Assembly: GCF_002993885.1 (NCBI RefSeq)
Contig: NZ_CM009578.1
Coordinates: 2,688,009 to 2,752,008, forward strand
DNA length: 64,000 bases
Direction: 5' to 3'
DNA from: Sphingopyxis lindanitolerans
Lineage (GTDB): Bacteria > Pseudomonadota > Alphaproteobacteria > Sphingomonadales > Sphingomonadaceae
The notes under the pieces are model-generated. The model did no database searches. It was not told the origin of the DNA and was given only the letters and a program-made list of their open reading frames with translations. Below are positions 26,247 to 34,044 of the stretch, piece after piece. Within the stretch, counting starts at the first letter, position 1. Every line of letters begins with the position of its first letter. The translations under genes and the position numbers were made by a program.

Positions 26247-26595
26247 AATTAGTCTCCTTCAAAATACTTTTATATAGTTGTAAATCGAATCGACGGCCCG
26301 GTCAAGATAATGGCCCCGCCCGGATCGAGGGACTCGCCGCGGGTGCGGGCCGATGCGCGAGAATAGCGCGATTTTGTCGTCGGGTCATTCGGTACCCGAA
26401 TTCAGCGGCGCGCACCGGTAAAGCCCGGAAAAGGCGCGCGATCTATTTGCAAGGACTAAGTGAGGGGGGCGATTTTCCCGCATCGTGATTGACAGGAAAA
26501 AAACTACTATATAAATGTTTCTGCAACGATAAGCGTTGCTGAGCGACCGCGTGCCCCTTTGGGCGGCGTAAATTCGGCAGGGAATGGAGAGCAGG
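26247..26595. promoter_or_regulatory. 349-bp divergent promoter with two AT-rich operators
   Basis: No gene is seen. The operator core lies in reverse at 26268-26277 (TTTATATAGT) near the HmgA-like start, and forward at 26506-26515 (ACTATATAAA, within ACTACTATATAAATGT) 80 bp before the SnoaL-like start. The rest is unremarkable. Confidence 0.55.
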
Positions 26596-26997
26596 ATGAC
26601 CGAGAATCTTATTAGAGGCTTTTTCGCCGCCGCCGATTCGCTCGACGAAGAGCGTTTTCTCGGTGGCCTCCCCGAGGACATTGTCTGGCGTTTCGGCAAT
26701 TTCCCGGTCGCGAACGGCCGCGAAGCCGTTCGTGAGCAATATCGACTGGTCACCGGAATCCTGACCGCCATGTATCATGACATCGTCGGTATGTGGGCGG
26801 CAGGCGATTGTGTGACTGCTGAGACACGCGTTCACTACACCGATCGTCACGGTCGGAAATTCGAATTTCCGGGATGCGACATCATCTTTCTCGAAGGCGG
26901 ACAGATCAAGGAAGTCCGGATCTTCGTCGACAATCACACGCTCTTCATTCCCCCAACCGAGGAATACGCCGCCCGCGCTGCTGAGGAAATCGCATAA
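26596..26997 (+). CDS. SnoaL-like (NTF2-fold) protein
   Basis: A 133-residue NTF2-fold protein: IRGFFAAADSLDEERF, EDIVWRFGN, GREAVREQYRLVTGI, YHDIVGMWAAGDCVTAETRVHY, and VRIFVDNHTLF. The SnoaL group includes polyketide cyclases, ketosteroid-isomerase-like enzymes and small hydroxylases, so isomerisation or dehydration of a ring intermediate is plausible but unproven. The start is ATG 26596 (MTENLIRG), paralleling the broken paralogue at 17339. The stop TAA overlaps the ATG of the next SDR gene (TAATG), so the two are translationally coupled. Confidence 0.82.
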   Translation: MTENLIRGFFAAADSLDEERFLGGLPEDIVWRFGNFPVANGREAVREQYRLVTGILTAMYHDIVGMWAAGDCVTAETRVHYTDRHGRKFEFPGCDIIFLEGGQIKEVRIFVDNHTLFIPPTEEYAARAAEEIA

Positions 26998-27755
26998 TGG
27001 GCCGGCTCGACAACAAGGTCTGCGTCATCACCGGGACGGGCGGCAGCATGGGGCGGGCCTCTGCGCTGGCCTTTGCTGGGGAAGGTGCCCTGATCGTGGG
27101 CTGCGACGTCGTAGCAGATCGGGCCGAGGAGACCGTCGTCTCCGTCCGCGAAGCCGGCGGTCAGATGGTTTCCATGCACCCATGCGATCTGACCAAGATG
27201 GAAGAATGCGAAGCGCTCGTGGCCTTGGCACTTTCGACCTATGGTCGCATCGACGTCCTCTTCAACAACGCGGCGATGGCCTATTTCGGCTGGGTGAACG
27301 AAATGCCTCTCGAGGACTGGCATCGCACGATCGATCAGGAAATCAATCTCGTATATTATCTTACGCGCGCCGCCTGGCCCGCGCTGGTGGCGACGGGCGG
27401 AACCATCGTCAACACGGCGTCGATTTCGGCGCACCAGGCCTATCGGCCGCTCCCCGGGCTTGCGCACATGGCCGCCAAGGGCGCCATCCTCTCGATGACG
27501 CGGCAACTCGCGATGGAGGGTGCGCCGCACGGAATTCGCGCAAACACCATATCGCCGGGGCTTATCTTGACCCATCAGACGAAAGACATCCTGGGCGACG
27601 ATCAATTTGCTTCGGTCATGACCGATCAGATCATGCTCAAGCGACCTGGGCGACCCGAAGAGATCGCGCTTTCCGCGCTATTCCTGGCGTCCGAGGAAAG
27701 CAGCTTCATTACCGGTGCTGACCTTCGCGTCGACGGCGGAACAACAGCCTGGTAA
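26997..27755 (+). CDS. SDR-family protein with His in place of the catalytic Tyr
   Basis: A 252-residue SDR: TGTGGSMGR glycine motif at 13-20, NNAA at 90-93, TASIS near 140-144, and VDGGTTAW at the end. Where Y-x3-K is normal it reads H157-M-A-A-K161. The Lys and Ser remain. His could act as the acid/base, or the protein may no longer be a standard oxidoreductase. The truncated SDR at 17001 has the same His, so the change is inherited and not a sequencing slip. It is coupled to the SnoaL-like gene by a TAATG overlap and followed by the EthD gene 38 bp on. Confidence 0.85.
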   Translation: MGRLDNKVCVITGTGGSMGRASALAFAGEGALIVGCDVVADRAEETVVSVREAGGQMVSMHPCDLTKMEECEALVALALSTYGRIDVLFNNAAMAYFGWVNEMPLEDWHRTIDQEINLVYYLTRAAWPALVATGGTIVNTASISAHQAYRPLPGLAHMAAKGAILSMTRQLAMEGAPHGIRANTISPGLILTHQTKDILGDDQFASVMTDQIMLKRPGRPEEIALSALFLASEESSFITGADLRVDGGTTAW

Positions 27756-27793
27756 TTCCCGATATTTTACCCGGCGCAAGCGCGGAGTTCGGC

Positions 27794-28492
27794 ATGTTCA
27801 AATTCATCATCGCATTCGAGCGCCATCCCGGTTTGACGCGGGATGAGACCCATGAATATCTCTCGGCTGTTCATGGCCCGCTCGTTGCAAGTGTTCCGGA
27901 ATTCTGCAGGCACGTACGAGGCTATGTGCAGAATTTTGTTTTCGAGGCCGGGATCGCTCCTGGAGAGTTCGCCATCGATGGCGCGGCGGAACTCTGGTTC
28001 GACAGCCCTGAAATCTTCATCGCAGCCTATGCCGAACCACGTTACTTGGAACAGGTCCGGCCCGACGAACCGCGGTTTGCAAACCCCGATCGCATGGTTG
28101 CGGCTTTCACGAGCGAGACGGTGTTAATCGACAAGCCTCTCGGTGGCGGCGCAAAACTGATCCGTTTTCTCGCGGCCGTCGACGGCACGAGCGACGCCGA
28201 GTTCGTCGCCCAATGGCAGCGACTCTATGGTGAGGCGATCGTGTCGGATCGCGACCTGTCGGCACTACCGGTCAAATATATCCAGAACTGGTCGACGCCG
28301 CGTGCGAGCAACCCGTTTCCACTTGCCCGCGATTTCGTTGGCGTCGACGAGCTCTGGTTCGAAAATGATGACGGTCTTCGTCGCTTTCTGGCGATTGATC
28401 AGGAAATCCTGAGGTCTCTGGAGCACGCCTCCATTCTCGACACTGCCGCAAGCGTCAGCTTTGCAGCGAAGGAGAAGAGAGTTCTTCCCTGA
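27794..28492 (+). CDS. EthD-domain protein (duplicated dimeric alpha/beta-barrel)
   Basis: A 232-residue protein of two EthD-like halves. The first reads MFKFIIAFERHPGLTRDETHEYLSAVHG-type (His near 27) and the second begins near 117 with AKLIRFLAAVDGTSDAEFVAQW. EthD and related ferredoxin-fold proteins include small monooxygenases and emodin/anthrone-type oxidases, and proteins of unknown role in ether degradation. It is the last gene of the SnoaL-SDR-EthD set. Residues that would distinguish oxygenase from binder cannot be read by eye. Confidence 0.78.
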   Translation: MFKFIIAFERHPGLTRDETHEYLSAVHGPLVASVPEFCRHVRGYVQNFVFEAGIAPGEFAIDGAAELWFDSPEIFIAAYAEPRYLEQVRPDEPRFANPDRMVAAFTSETVLIDKPLGGGAKLIRFLAAVDGTSDAEFVAQWQRLYGEAIVSDRDLSALPVKYIQNWSTPRASNPFPLARDFVGVDELWFENDDGLRRFLAIDQEILRSLEHASILDTAASVSFAAKEKRVLP

Positions 28493-28814
28493 CCGCGGTC
28501 AGAAAAATCTTCAAGACGCGTTAGCGATCGCGCTCCCGACCCACCAGTTAATCTATTGATAAATAAAACATAATTTTTTTGTCAGTATTGGACCGAATGG
28601 TCCGCTAATGATGAAAGGCTTTACCATGAGTGTAGAGCGGCTGGTGAGCGGAAACCCATCAGATTTTTTCCAAGGCCCTGAAAGTAAATCGGAAATGAGA
28701 AAACAATGGGGTCCCGATCGGCGCCGATCGGGACCCCGGCAATGCAAATTCTTCGCCATTTATTTCAGACAGTTATGCCCCAAAGCGACGGGCCCCCGCT
28801 CTGGTGCCGATCCA
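28493..28814. other. Inter-module scar with two palindromes
   Basis: No gene with family support. A GGACC-GAAT-GGTCC palindrome of TetR-operator style lies near 28594, and a perfect 30-bp palindrome at 28708-28737. A short frame beginning MSVERLVSGNPSDFF at 28626 could be the start of a gene cut off by the IS21 insertion; nothing in it is recognised. Confidence 0.4.
28708..28737. repeat. Perfect 30-bp palindrome
   Basis: Each 15-base arm is GGGGTCCCGATCGGC and its exact complement follows with no spacer. The arm shares GCCGATCGGG and GGGTCCC with the IS21-type terminal zone at 1404-1420, so the palindrome may be two IS21 ends joined head to head. Confidence 0.65.
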
Positions 28815-29082
28815 CAATCACTACCACCAGCCTCAGCTTCAGCGAATGGGCGGATGTGTTCGGCGATGCCAAGATGACCAAGGCTCTCCTGGATCGGCTA
28901 ACCCATCATTGCCACATCCTGGAAACCGGCAATGACAGCTTCCGGTTCAGAGCCAGCTCCGCAGCCCCAAAGACACGAAAGGAAGAAGTACCAGCTTGAC
29001 GAAATCCCCGCATCGCGGAACATAAACTAACCCGGGTCAAATCTCGATGAAAATCGCGGGTCAACTCTCAGTGGGAATCAAC
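28815..29082 (+). pseudogene. istB: IS21-family istB C-terminal remnant and IS end
   Basis: From about 28830 the frame reads [35 protein letters not shown] and [12 protein letters not shown], ending at TGA 28997-28999. This is the last roughly 60 residues of IstB. Downstream, 29028-29082 carries the repeated CGGGTCAA blocks with CGATGAAAATC that are typical of IS21 right ends. Everything before the EW motif is lost. Same orientation as the remnant at 905-1266, but a different copy: the two differ at several codons. Confidence 0.8.
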
Positions 29083-29475
29083 ACTTTGGGCACCGATCGT
29101 AGCGGGTTGCTACACGTCTCCAGTCCTTGAGACGCCCGAACATGATCTCGATGCGATTGCGGCGTTTGTAGCGACGCTTGTCGTATTTGACGGCCTTGTT
29201 CCGCAGTTTCCGGCCCCGGATGCAGGGCGTGACGCCCTTTTCCTGCAAGGCGTCGCGGAACCAGTCGGCGTCATAGCCCCGGTCGGCCAGCATCCATTGC
29301 CCTTTGGGCAGACTGTCGAGCAAAGCGGCCGCGCCCGTGTAGTCGCTGACCTGCCCGGCGGTCATGAAGAAGCTGATCGGACGACCATTCGCATCGGTCA
29401 CGGCATGCAGCTTGGTGTTCATGCCGCCCCCGGATCACGTCGGGGCAGGCTCTTCCTTGAACTCGACGAGCCACG
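29078..29475 (-). pseudogene. IS5-family transposase, truncated at both ends
   Basis: The frame gives MNTKLHAVTDANGRPISFF, LADRGYDADWFRDAL and RNRIEIMFGRLKDWRR, the second catalytic Asp and the Y-R-E region of IS5-group transposases. It stops after RYDRCPK, short of the usual end, where it meets the IS21 end. Upstream, VEFKEEPAP can be read in another frame before a stop. No inverted repeats are seen. The piece is a relic. Confidence 0.8.
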
Positions 29476-29544
29476 GCGCATCCTCAGACATGATTCAGCC
29501 CGCGCAAACGCCGCTTGCAAGGCGCGCCCGTTTGAGTTAGAAAA

Positions 29545-29579
29545 ATGACATATCTGATTAAAAGTTTGTTATACGTCAT
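29545..29579. promoter_or_regulatory. Inverted repeat before the D-aminoacylase gene
   Basis: ATGACATAT (29545-29553) and ATACGTCAT (29571-29579) form an inverted repeat with 8 of 9 matches and a 17-nt spacer, ending 15 bp before the start codon. It may be the operator of the module 2 RpiR or another regulator; no second copy was found to support this. Confidence 0.35.
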
Positions 29580-29594
29580 TGGGGTCGAGTATTT

Positions 29595-31136
29595 ATGCGA
29601 AAAATGCTGCACCGGGGTGTTCTGCCTTTCGTCGCTGTCGCCAGCGCCTCGTGCGCGTCGGCATTCGCTCCGAGCGCGCCAGCCGACGCCGGCCTGGTGA
29701 TCGCCAACGCATCGATCGTCGATGGTACTGGTGCGGCGGCGCGGCGCGGGACGGTGCGGATCGTCGATGGGCGCATCCGCTGTGTCGGCAAGTGCCGGGC
29801 GGCGCGCGGCGACCGGAAAGTCGATGCCGGCGGGCTGACGCTGGCCCCCGGCTTCATCGACACCCACAGCCACCATGACGAGGGGCTGGCCGCACAGCGC
29901 GACGCCGCACCGCTGACGGCGCAGGGCGTGACGACGATCGTCGTCGGACAGGACGGATTCAGCGCGATGCCGCTCGCCGATCAGTTCGCCGCGTTCACGG
30001 CCGAGCCGGCGGCGGTGAACATCGCGTCCTATGTCGGCCACGGCAGCGTGCGCGAAGCGGTGATGGGCAAGGATGCAAAGCGGCCGGCGCGACCCGATGA
30101 AATCGAGCGGATGAAACAACTGGTGGCCAAGGAGATGGATGCCGGCGCGATCGGCCTGTCGACCGGCCTTGAATATGAGCCCGCCATCTATTCGACGCGC
30201 GAGGAGGTGATGGAACTCGCCCGCGTCGCGGCCGCCCATAATGGCCGCTACATCAGCCATATGCGTAGCGAGGACATCGGGCTGGACGACGCGATCGGCG
30301 AGCTTCTCGCGATCGGCCGCGCGACGGGAATGCCGGTCCAAATCTCGCATCTCAAGATCGCGCTGGTCGATCGGTGGGGCGATGCGGCGGCGGTGCTGCG
30401 GCGGCTCGACGCCGCCCGGGCCGAAGGGATCGACGTCACCGCCGATGCCTACCCCTATGCGTGGTGGCAATCGGGGCTCGACGTGCTGCTGGCCGCGCGC
30501 GATTTTTCCGATCTGAAGGCGGCGCAGTTCGCGCTCGATCATCTCGCCCGCCCGGAGGGGCTGGTGCTGTCGGATTTCCCGCCCGATCCGTCGCTGGTCG
30601 GCAAATCGGTCGCCGACGTCGCGAAGCTGCGCGGCATATCCCCAGCCGAAGCGTTTCTGGCGCTCAATCGCGAGGCGGCTGCGAAGGGCGAAGGCAGCGG
30701 CGTGATGGGCCATTCGATGTCGGAGGACGATGTCGCGGCGCTGATCGGCTGGGCCAACACCAATATCTGCTCCGACGGCCAGCTCGACGATCATCATCCG
30801 CGCGGCGCGGGGTCGTTCCCGCGCATTTTCGCCTGGCTGGTGCGCGACAAAAAACTGCTGACGCTGGAACAGGCGGTCCACAAGATGACCGGACTGGCGG
30901 CCAGCCATATGGGCTTCACCGATCGCGGACAGATCGCGCCGGGCATGGCGGCCGATCTGGTGCTGTTCGACCCCGCGACGATTGCCGACGGATCGAGCTT
31001 TGAACACCCCGCGGCGCGGCCGCGGGGTATCCGGTCGGTGTGGGTGAATGGCGTGCTGGTGATGAACGACGGCGCGCCCACCGGGGCAAGGCCGGGCCAG
31101 ATATTGCGCCGCCAGCCCGAACCGATGCGCAAATGA
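29595..31136 (+). CDS. N-acyl-D-amino-acid deacylase (D-aminoacylase family)
   Basis: A 513-residue metal-dependent amidohydrolase with an N-terminal signal sequence (hydrophobic stretch to about residue 25, so probably periplasmic). The zinc motif GFIDTHSHHDEG lies near 91-102, STGLEYEP near 198, ISHMRSED near 220, QISHLKIA near 251 and the catalytic Asp in CSDGQLDDHHPRG near 395; the tail GQIAPGMAADLVLFDP is the usual amidohydrolase end. It removes acyl groups from N-acyl-D-amino acids. It opens module 2 and its TGA overlaps the ATG of dgcN (ATGA), so the two are coupled. Confidence 0.87.
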   Translation: MRKMLHRGVLPFVAVASASCASAFAPSAPADAGLVIANASIVDGTGAAARRGTVRIVDGRIRCVGKCRAARGDRKVDAGGLTLAPGFIDTHSHHDEGLAAQRDAAPLTAQGVTTIVVGQDGFSAMPLADQFAAFTAEPAAVNIASYVGHGSVREAVMGKDAKRPARPDEIERMKQLVAKEMDAGAIGLSTGLEYEPAIYSTREEVMELARVAAAHNGRYISHMRSEDIGLDDAIGELLAIGRATGMPVQISHLKIALVDRWGDAAAVLRRLDAARAEGIDVTADAYPYAWWQSGLDVLLAARDFSDLKAAQFALDHLARPEGLVLSDFPPDPSLVGKSVADVAKLRGISPAEAFLALNREAAAKGEGSGVMGHSMSEDDVAALIGWANTNICSDGQLDDHHPRGAGSFPRIFAWLVRDKKLLTLEQAVHKMTGLAASHMGFTDRGQIAPGMAADLVLFDPATIADGSSFEHPAARPRGIRSVWVNGVLVMNDGAPTGARPGQILRRQPEPMRK

Positions 31137-32164
31137 CAATGATCGAGGACGGAATGATCGCACCCCTACTCCTGTTTCTGGGCGATGCGCCCGACATCGG
31201 CTGGGCCAAGACCGCATCGGGGCTGGCCCAATGGCGGCCGGAGGATTGCGCGGGGCAATATCGGCTGGCCGGCTGTCAGGTCGATCTGGGCCTGCCCGAT
31301 ATGGATTTCGCGGCCGCGCGCGCGGCGGGCGTGCGCACGCTGGTGATCGGAATTGCCAATGATGGCGGGTTCATCGCCGACAGCTGGGTGCCGCATCTGA
31401 TCGCTGCTCTTGGTGCCGGACTCGATATTGCGGCGGGGTTGCACGAGCGGCTCGCCGACCATACCGAAATTGCCGCAGCGGCGAGCGAGGCCGGCCGGTC
31501 GCTGCACGACCTGCGCCAGCCGAAGCGTGTGTTCCGACCGGGAACGGGAAAGAAACGATCCGGCCTGCGGCTGCTCACCGTGGGCACCGACTGCGCCGTG
31601 GGCAAGAAATATACCGCGCTCAGCCTCGAGCGCGAGATGCGGGCGCGCGGCATGGCGGCGACCTTTTGCCCGACCGGTCAGACCGGGATCATGATCACCG
31701 GGCGCGGTATCGCGATCGATTCGGTGGTGGCCGACTTCATTTCGGGGGCGGCCGAATGGCTGTCGCCGCCGGCCGATCGGAATCACTGGCATCTGATCGA
31801 AGGGCAGGGCGCGCTGCTGCACCCGGCCTACGCCGGGGTGACGCTGGGGCTCGTCCACGGCAGCCAGCCCGACGCGATGGTGATCTGCCACGAGGCGGGG
31901 CGCACCGAATTGCAGGGCTATGAGGGCGATTTTGCCTGCCCGTCGCTACGCGCGGCGCTTGACGTCCATCTCGCCGCTGCCCGCCTGACCAACCCGGCGG
32001 TCCGCGGTGTCGGGGTCAGCCTGAATACCTCGCTCCTCGACGAAGGCGCCGCGCGCGATGCGCTGAAGCGCGCCGAGGACGAGATGGGTCTTCCCGCCTG
32101 CGATCCGCTGCGTTGGGGAGCAGGTGCGATCGTCGATCATCTGGCCCGGACCTTTCCGGCATGA
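31133..32164 (+). CDS. dgcN: DgcN-type N-acetyltransferase (former DUF1611)
   Basis: A 343-residue DUF1611 protein with a C-terminal P-loop-like fold: LLTVGTDCAVGKKYTALSLE near 149-168, then FCPTGQTGIMITGRGI near 180 and HLIEGQGALLHPAYAGVTLG near 220. Family members include DgcN, described as acylating D-glutamate ahead of the racemase DgcA. A dgcA-like gene lies at 39212 in the same module, which supports the name. ATG 31133 overlaps the deacylase stop by 4 bp; MIEDG at 31139 is an alternative. Real substrate unproven. Confidence 0.78.
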   Translation: MTMIEDGMIAPLLLFLGDAPDIGWAKTASGLAQWRPEDCAGQYRLAGCQVDLGLPDMDFAAARAAGVRTLVIGIANDGGFIADSWVPHLIAALGAGLDIAAGLHERLADHTEIAAAASEAGRSLHDLRQPKRVFRPGTGKKRSGLRLLTVGTDCAVGKKYTALSLEREMRARGMAATFCPTGQTGIMITGRGIAIDSVVADFISGAAEWLSPPADRNHWHLIEGQGALLHPAYAGVTLGLVHGSQPDAMVICHEAGRTELQGYEGDFACPSLRAALDVHLAAARLTNPAVRGVGVSLNTSLLDEGAARDALKRAEDEMGLPACDPLRWGAGAIVDHLARTFPA

Positions 32165-33996
32165 CCGCGGCCATGGCCTGCCGGACCGAGCGATCGGCGG
32201 CTCCGCCGTTCCCGGCGCCCGGCAGGCCGGATCCCGACCGGCGGGCCGTCGCCGGGGCGCGTGCGCTGTTGAGGACGGACGCGCAAGCGGCGCTCGCCAG
32301 TGCACGCGCGATCGCCGCGCGATCGCCGGTGTGCGCCGAGGCGCATCGGCTGGTGGCCGAGGCGCTGCGGTCGTTGGGCCGCGAGGCGGAAGCACGGGAG
32401 GCGTCGCTGGCGGCAGTGTCGGCCTCGATCCATGACCCGGAGCTGATGACCGCCGCGGCGGCGCTGGCGCAAAACGAATTGTCGGTGGCCGAACGCATAT
32501 TGAAGGACCGGCTGAAATCGGATGCCACCGACGTCGCCGCGATGCGGATGCTTGCCGAGCTGGCGGGGCGGCTCGGTCGTTATCGCGATGCGGAAAATCT
32601 GTTGAAACGGGGTCTCGCCCTCGCGCCGGATTTCGTCGCGGCGCGGTCGAACCTGGCGATGGTGCTCCACAAAACGGCGCGCCCCGCGGAGGCGATCGCG
32701 CTGCTCGACACGATTGCCCGGCTCGATCCCGATGACATGACCAACGCCAATTTGCGGGCCGCGGCGCTGGGCCGTATCGGCGAATATGACGAGGCGCTGT
32801 CGCTTTATGAGCAGATACTCGCGCGATCGGGCGACCATCCCAAGCTGTGGATGTCCTATGCCCATATGCTGAAAACCGTCGGTCGCCGGGAGGATTCGGT
32901 GGCCGCCTACCGCCGCGCGCTGTCGCTCCAACCCGGCCTTGGCGAAGCATGGTGGAGCCTCGCGAACCTCAAGACCGTTCGCTTTTCCGCCGCCGATATC
33001 GCGGCGATGGAGGAAGCGCTCGCCGGCCCCGGGCTGCGCGACGAGGACCGGTTCCACCTGCATTTCGCGCTGGGCAAGGCGCATGGCGACGAGCAGCGCC
33101 CGGCAATCGCCTTCGACCATTATGCGCGGGGCAACCGGCAGCGCCGGCAGTCGATCGATTACGACGCCGACGACACGCACACGCTGGTGGAGCGCGCGAA
33201 ATCGGTGTTCAGCGCCGACTTCCTCGACCGGTTCGCGGGCAAGGGATGTCCGGCGCGCGATCCGATCTTCATCGTCGGAATGCCGCGCGCCGGATCGACG
33301 CTGATCGAACAGATATTGGCGAGCCACTCGCAGATCGAGGGGACGACCGAGCTGCCCGATTTGCCGATGCTGGAGGCGAAGGCCAAGGCGGATTTCGGCG
33401 GCCTCGCCCAAATTCCGCCCGACGCGGTGCGCGCGATCGGCGAGGACTATCTCGCGCGGGCTCGCGTTCACCGCAAGAGCGGCAAGCCCTTCTTCATCGA
33501 CAAGCTGCCGAACAACTGGATGCATGTCGGCTTCATCCGGATGATCCTGCCGAACGCGCGGGTCATCGATGCCCGCCGGCATCCGCTCGACTGCTGCTTT
33601 TCCAATTTCCGGCAGCATTTCGCCCGCGGCCAGGCCTTTTCCTACGCGCTCGACGACATTGGCCGATATTATCGCGATTATGTCGCGTTGATGGACCATT
33701 TCGACTGCGTTCGGCCCGGAACCGTCCACCGCCTGATCCACGAACGGCTAATCGGCGCCTTCGACGAGGAAGTGCGCGCGTTGCTGGCGTTCGTCGGCGT
33801 CGATTTCGAGGCCGGCTGCCGCGATTTTCATACCAACGGTCGCGCGGTGCAGACCGCGAGTTCCGAACAGGTCCGGCGTCCGATCAATCGCGACGGCGTC
33901 GGGCAATGGCGCCCCTATTCCGAATATCTTGGCCCCTTAATCGACCAACTTGCCCCCGTTCTTCGAGAATATGAGCAGGAAATATCCGTATTTTGA
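32161..33996 (+). CDS. TPR-repeat sulfotransferase-family protein
   Basis: A 611-residue protein. The first 270 residues or so are tetratricopeptide repeats (YRDAENLLKRGLALAPDF, EALSLYEQILARSGDHPKLW, EDSVAAYRRALSLQPGLGEAW). The C-terminal half is a P-loop sulfotransferase: PAS-binding FIVGMPRAGSTLIEQIL near 375, and RRHPLDCCFSNFRQHFA near 480. Such fusions are repeatedly found next to TonB receptors in sphingomonads and Caulobacter, role unknown. ATG 32161 shares ATGA with the dgcN stop. The receptor gene follows 48 bp on, which continues the pattern. Confidence 0.85.
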   Translation: MTAAMACRTERSAAPPFPAPGRPDPDRRAVAGARALLRTDAQAALASARAIAARSPVCAEAHRLVAEALRSLGREAEAREASLAAVSASIHDPELMTAAAALAQNELSVAERILKDRLKSDATDVAAMRMLAELAGRLGRYRDAENLLKRGLALAPDFVAARSNLAMVLHKTARPAEAIALLDTIARLDPDDMTNANLRAAALGRIGEYDEALSLYEQILARSGDHPKLWMSYAHMLKTVGRREDSVAAYRRALSLQPGLGEAWWSLANLKTVRFSAADIAAMEEALAGPGLRDEDRFHLHFALGKAHGDEQRPAIAFDHYARGNRQRRQSIDYDADDTHTLVERAKSVFSADFLDRFAGKGCPARDPIFIVGMPRAGSTLIEQILASHSQIEGTTELPDLPMLEAKAKADFGGLAQIPPDAVRAIGEDYLARARVHRKSGKPFFIDKLPNNWMHVGFIRMILPNARVIDARRHPLDCCFSNFRQHFARGQAFSYALDDIGRYYRDYVALMDHFDCVRPGTVHRLIHERLIGAFDEEVRALLAFVGVDFEAGCRDFHTNGRAVQTASSEQVRRPINRDGVGQWRPYSEYLGPLIDQLAPVLREYEQEISVF

Positions 33997-34044
33997 TCGA
34001 CAGAAAAAATAAAGATCAAATAATCCGAACACTGGGAGGGTGTT

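Noticed and set aside
4027..26515. The TATATAAA cores as ordinary -10 boxes
   Set aside because: They occur in both orientations relative to the genes, at distances of about 22 to 136 bp from start codons and in pairs, and no consistent -35 was found; an operator reading fits better, although overlap with core promoters at 10437 and 26268 is likely.
28489..28502. CTGACCGCGGTCAG palindrome as a terminator
   Set aside because: It has no loop and only a short A-run follows; as an RNA it would not form a usual terminator.
29484..31217. A 577-residue minus-strand frame
   Set aside because: Antisense of the D-aminoacylase gene, no recognisable motif.
32137..33741. A 534-residue open frame on the minus strand
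   Set aside because: Antisense shadow of the TPR-sulfotransferase, whose TPR and P-loop motifs are unmistakable.
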